A DNA stretch of 64,000 bases from an uncultured Candidatus Melainabacteria bacterium (GTDB lineage: Bacteria > Cyanobacteriota > Vampirovibrionia > Gastranaerophilales > Gastranaerophilaceae). The translations under genes and the position numbers were made by a program. Each line of letters begins with the position of its first letter. Position 1 is the stretch's first letter. This document shows, one piece after another, positions 61,871 to 64,000 of this stretch. Where the stretch lies: contig CATJOM010000068.1 of NCBI GenBank assembly GCA_949741915.1, forward strand, positions 1 to 64,000, written 5' to 3'. The notes below the pieces were generated by a model. That model was given only the letters and a program-made list of their open reading frames with translations. It was not told the DNA's origin and ran no database searches.

Positions 61871-62164
61871 GGATTGCACCTCCCGTTTTAAACACACTGC
61901 ACACATTAGCTAACAACATAAATTATTATAGCACATTTGTATGTTTTTATAAACACTGTGAAAGAAATTTTTTGCCTGAAAAACTGCAAAAAACGCTAAT
62001 TTTTTGTAAATTTTTGTAAATTTTTCACTGTTAGTTATTGATATTTGGCATGGATTATCATTTTAGGAAAAAATTGATATTATAAAATTACTGCGCTGAA
62101 ATGTTAAGACTGCAAAATATCGACAATGAATATTTATGGCTGTCACAAGGGCATTAATCAATTT

Positions 62165-62941
62165 TTAGCCGCGTCTAGTGGTGTTTAAACCATATTTGCT
62201 TTTATTTTCTGATATGGCTTTAATTTCTGTTGAGAGCTTGGATTCAGGGTGGTTCGGAGATGAAATTTCTAAATAACCGTATTTATCGCCGATTCTTTGT
62301 TTTAGGGCGGTTTTTTTAGGGTCAGAATCAAAAAATAGTTTAGAATACAGGTTTACCCCTTCTGAATACAGGGGTAATGATTTGTCGTGTAAAGATTTTG
62401 GGTATTTCTTTCTGTGGCTTCTGTGAACGAGTACGTTTAATGCAAGACAGTCTATTTCTTCTGATATAGAGTTTAGTATATCATTATCTTTCATGTGTCC
62501 TGTTTCGTGAGCAATTGCCTCTGATATGGCTAGAATATCGTCAAATTCTGTGAGGTTTTTGTAATCGGCATTTATTAATATTGATGGTGTTTTTCCTGTT
62601 GTATCAAGGCAGGCATGGACTTTTTTATCAGAAAATTCGGCGTACATAATTTTTGCATTCTGGTTTTTAAGGTAGTTTACAGCTTCAAGACCACTTGAAA
62701 ACGGCAGATTTATGCCAAGATTTTTCATATATCTGGAATCGTTCTTGTCAAACACTGCGCCGGAAAGTTCTACAAGGGCCTGATTTATGGTAGCTTGCTG
62801 GGCGGCATCTGTTTTAATGGTTTTTACGAAAATACCGTTTTGCCGTGATGTGTTTTGTGTTTGTACACTAGATGTTTTGCAGGGCATTTTATGCCTTGAA
62901 AATAATTCACTAAAAGAAAAATTTAATTTGTTAATTTTCAT
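62165..62941 (-). CDS. Orphan HExxH metalloprotease-like protein
   Basis: A 258-residue protein with an N-terminal polar region (INKLNFSFSELFSRH). Residues 141-165 read EAIAHETGHMKDNDILNSIS and EEIDC: an HExxH zinc motif (H145, E146, H149) followed 12-16 residues later by a Glu pair (E161, E162), as in gluzincin-type or minigluzincin-like peptidases. Hydrophobic strands flank it (ILINADYKNLTEF). No signal peptide is clear. Not matched to a named family; its substrate is unknown. The following 172 bases hold only a palindrome, a G-tract and the next promoter. Confidence 0.6.
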   Translation of the reverse strand: MKINKLNFSFSELFSRHKMPCKTSSVQTQNTSRQNGIFVKTIKTDAAQQATINQALVELSGAVFDKNDSRYMKNLGINLPFSSGLEAVNYLKNQNAKIMYAEFSDKKVHACLDTTGKTPSILINADYKNLTEFDDILAISEAIAHETGHMKDNDILNSISEEIDCLALNVLVHRSHRKKYPKSLHDKSLPLYSEGVNLYSKLFFDSDPKKTALKQRIGDKYGYLEISSPNHPESKLSTEIKAISENKSKYGLNTTRRG

Positions 62942-63015
62942 TCAACACCAAAATATTACACTTATTGTACACCATGACTTTAAAAAATAAAATTGATTTG
63001 TTTATTTTTTTAAAA

Positions 63016-63035
63016 AATGAGCTATATAGCTCATT
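63016..63035. terminator. 20-bp perfect palindrome
   Basis: AATGAGCTATATAGCTCATT (63016-63035) is a perfect palindrome; with flanking A5/T6 on the left it reads as a terminator on the minus strand. It lies 75 bases upstream of ATG 62941, in the direction opposite to the plus-strand regulator, so it may instead be an operator. Confidence 0.5.
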
Positions 63036-63071
63036 AGTGTGCCATTTAGGAGCTGGACGAACCGTCTTTCA

Positions 63072-63107
63072 GGGGGGGGACTTGCTGATGCTATTTTATT
63101 GTATAAT
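63072..63107 (+). promoter_or_regulatory. Promoter of the GntR-type gene with an adjacent G8 tract
   Basis: TATAAT (63102-63107) is six bases from ATG 63114 without Shine-Dalgarno. Eight consecutive G (63072-63079) lie just upstream of where the -35 would be, unusual in such AT-rich DNA. No good -35 hexamer is seen. Confidence 0.5.
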
Positions 63108-63113
63108 TTTAAA

Positions 63114-64000
63114 ATGACAGCAAGGAAAATTTTAATTGCGGAAATCCATATTCCGCCTGTTGATTTAAAGCAAGGGGCGCTTATGGGAATATCAAAGGAT
63201 AGGCTCATCCTTGAATGGCTGAAAACCTGGATAGAGGATGGACTCAACAGAAAAATTTTTTATATAGGTGATATTATTCCATCTAAGGCTGATTTAGCCA
63301 AATATCACAATGTAAGCACAGGAACAATGCAAAATGCCATAAGATATGCTGAAGATTTAGGGTATTTTAGGTCACGTCAATGTGTTGGCACAATGATTGC
63401 CGATAAAACCCAGGCCGATTTTGATGAAAAGGCGATATCTAAAAAGGATGCAGCGGTTGGCTTTTTAAAAAAATACATAATTGAGCACAGGCTAAAGAAG
63501 GGAAGCAGGCTGCCATCCGCCAGAGAGCTCGCTATTGAGGCTGATACATCGCAAAATACAATAAGACTTGCGCTGGAGATTTTAGTCAGTGAAAAAATTA
63601 TAAATCATAATAATGCAAACAGCCCAAAATCAACCAAGACTATGAATTTAGACTACACTGAGATAAAGTTTCTAATGGATGCAGGGACAAAGGTTTTTTT
63701 GAAAAGCGAAAATCTTTCAAAGAGGATGTATACAAAGATAAAACACTATATTGCAGAAAATTATAAAGTAAATGATAAAATTATGCCTAATGAAGATTTT
63801 GCAAAGCTTTTTAATGTGAGCGTGAGGACCATAAATGATGCAATGAAGCGGTTGAATAAAGAAAAAATCGTGCAATCTTTAAGGGGACAGTATGGCACAA
63901 GGTATGTTAATGAGCCAGAGAAACTTATTCGGCAAAAAGAAGCTGGTGAAAAATCAAAATTCATGTCTGCGCCAAAGGGTCAAAAAGAAATTAAAAATTC
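63114..64000 (+). CDS. Triple winged-helix GntR-type regulator, partial (runs off the window)
   Basis: An open frame of at least 295 codons, cut by the window end. It contains three GntR-like winged helices in series: residues 30-98 (IIPSKADLAKYHNVSTGTMQNAIRYAEDLGYFRSRQCVGTM, in parts), 112-165 (GSRLPSARELAIEADTSQNTIRLALEILVSEKII) and 203-267 (NDKIMPNEDFAKLFNVSVRTINDAMKRLNKEKIVQS, GQYGTRYV). Each has the P-S/N-x2-E/D-x-L/F-A motif and the xxTIxxAMxxL recognition helix. Ordinary GntR proteins have one. Linkers have no effector domain so far. The ATG is preceded by TATAAT at six bases. Confidence 0.75.
   Translation, partial: MTARKILIAEIHIPPVDLKQGALMGISKDRLILEWLKTWIEDGLNRKIFYIGDIIPSKADLAKYHNVSTGTMQNAIRYAEDLGYFRSRQCVGTMIADKTQADFDEKAISKKDAAVGFLKKYIIEHRLKKGSRLPSARELAIEADTSQNTIRLALEILVSEKIINHNNANSPKSTKTMNLDYTEIKFLMDAGTKVFLKSENLSKRMYTKIKHYIAENYKVNDKIMPNEDFAKLFNVSVRTINDAMKRLNKEKIVQSLRGQYGTRYVNEPEKLIRQKEAGEKSKFMSAPKGQKEIKN

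Noticed and set aside
63002-63247. 81-codon minus-strand frame overlapping the start of the GntR-type gene
   Set aside because: Antisense to the winged-helix coding sequence and passes through the G8 tract and palindrome; no supporting signals.
1-64000. CRISPR arrays, tRNA or rRNA genes, insertion sequences
   Set aside because: No regularly spaced repeats, cloverleaf with the GGTTCGAATCC arm, rRNA motifs or transposase were seen on either strand; a scan by eye can miss a tRNA, which tRNAscan-SE would settle.

Overview
The window looks like a chromosomal segment of a gut-type, non-photosynthetic relative of the Cyanobacteria (Gastranaerophilales, Vampirovibrionia, formerly Melainabacteria). 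The placement is inferred from low GC, prepilin leaders of the FTLVEVFLTLGIIGIIAAM and AFSLVEMLMAL type, a Tad/Flp secretion cluster, a B12-dependent ribonucleotide reductase, a MurT-type ligase, a family-9 (heptosyltransferase-like) glycosyltransferase pointing to an outer membrane, and many lineage-type orphan proteins. No rRNA, tRNA, CRISPR array, insertion sequence or prophage was recognised. Gene order is that of an ordinary chromosome with several small accessory islands.

Layout. 0.3-8 kb: nrdJ on the minus strand, then plus-strand housekeeping genes: a TPR protein, a pseudopilin, nrnA, a YihY-type membrane protein, a YhaM-like nuclease, a secreted orphan and a CinA-type amidohydrolase. 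8.6-15.4 kb: a contiguous Tad secretion module (cpaB, cpaC, cpaE, cpaF, tadB, tadC) without a Flp pilin or prepilin peptidase. 15.4-18.5 kb: ribD, aroQ, thiL and ispD, tightly packed. 18.6-23.8 kb: an orphan with a possible ADP-ribosyltransferase-like domain, then minus-strand TPR and GAF/HD-GYP proteins. 24-25 kb: an XRE regulator and a HigBA-like toxin-antitoxin pair. 25-28.7 kb: pgk and two related membrane proteins. 29-33 kb: a GT9 glycosyltransferase and a GGDEF/HD-GYP hybrid.

33.2-34.6 kb holds the most unusual gene: a soluble protein whose C-terminal two thirds read as the complete cytoplasmic domain of the type III export gate FlhA, without its membrane domain. 34.8-40.5 kb: trxB, an alcohol dehydrogenase, small orphans and murT. 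40.9-43.8 and 50.0-52.8 kb: two paralogous prepilins of more than 900 residues fused to long glycine-rich domains, with matching promoters and leaders. Between them lie a GH57 glycosidase, an orphan, rarA and a solute-binding lipoprotein. 53-64 kb: a U32-like protein, a TPM/LemA pair, an orphan membrane protein, a DtxR/MntR-type regulator with a 28-bp palindrome about 1.1 kb from its start codon, a VWA protein, a nitroreductase, an SMR transporter, a Nudix hydrolase, an HExxH protein and, running off the end, a regulator with three consecutive GntR-like winged helices.

Two themes recur. First, about eleven genes have a -10-like hexamer 6-7 bases before the start codon and no Shine-Dalgarno, which predicts leaderless mRNAs beside normal SD-led genes such as nrdJ, pgk, cpaF and lemA. 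Second, surface and secretion functions are prominent: Tad, large prepilins, the FlhA-like domain and secreted orphans. Functional statements for orphans are inference from motifs; no database search was possible.
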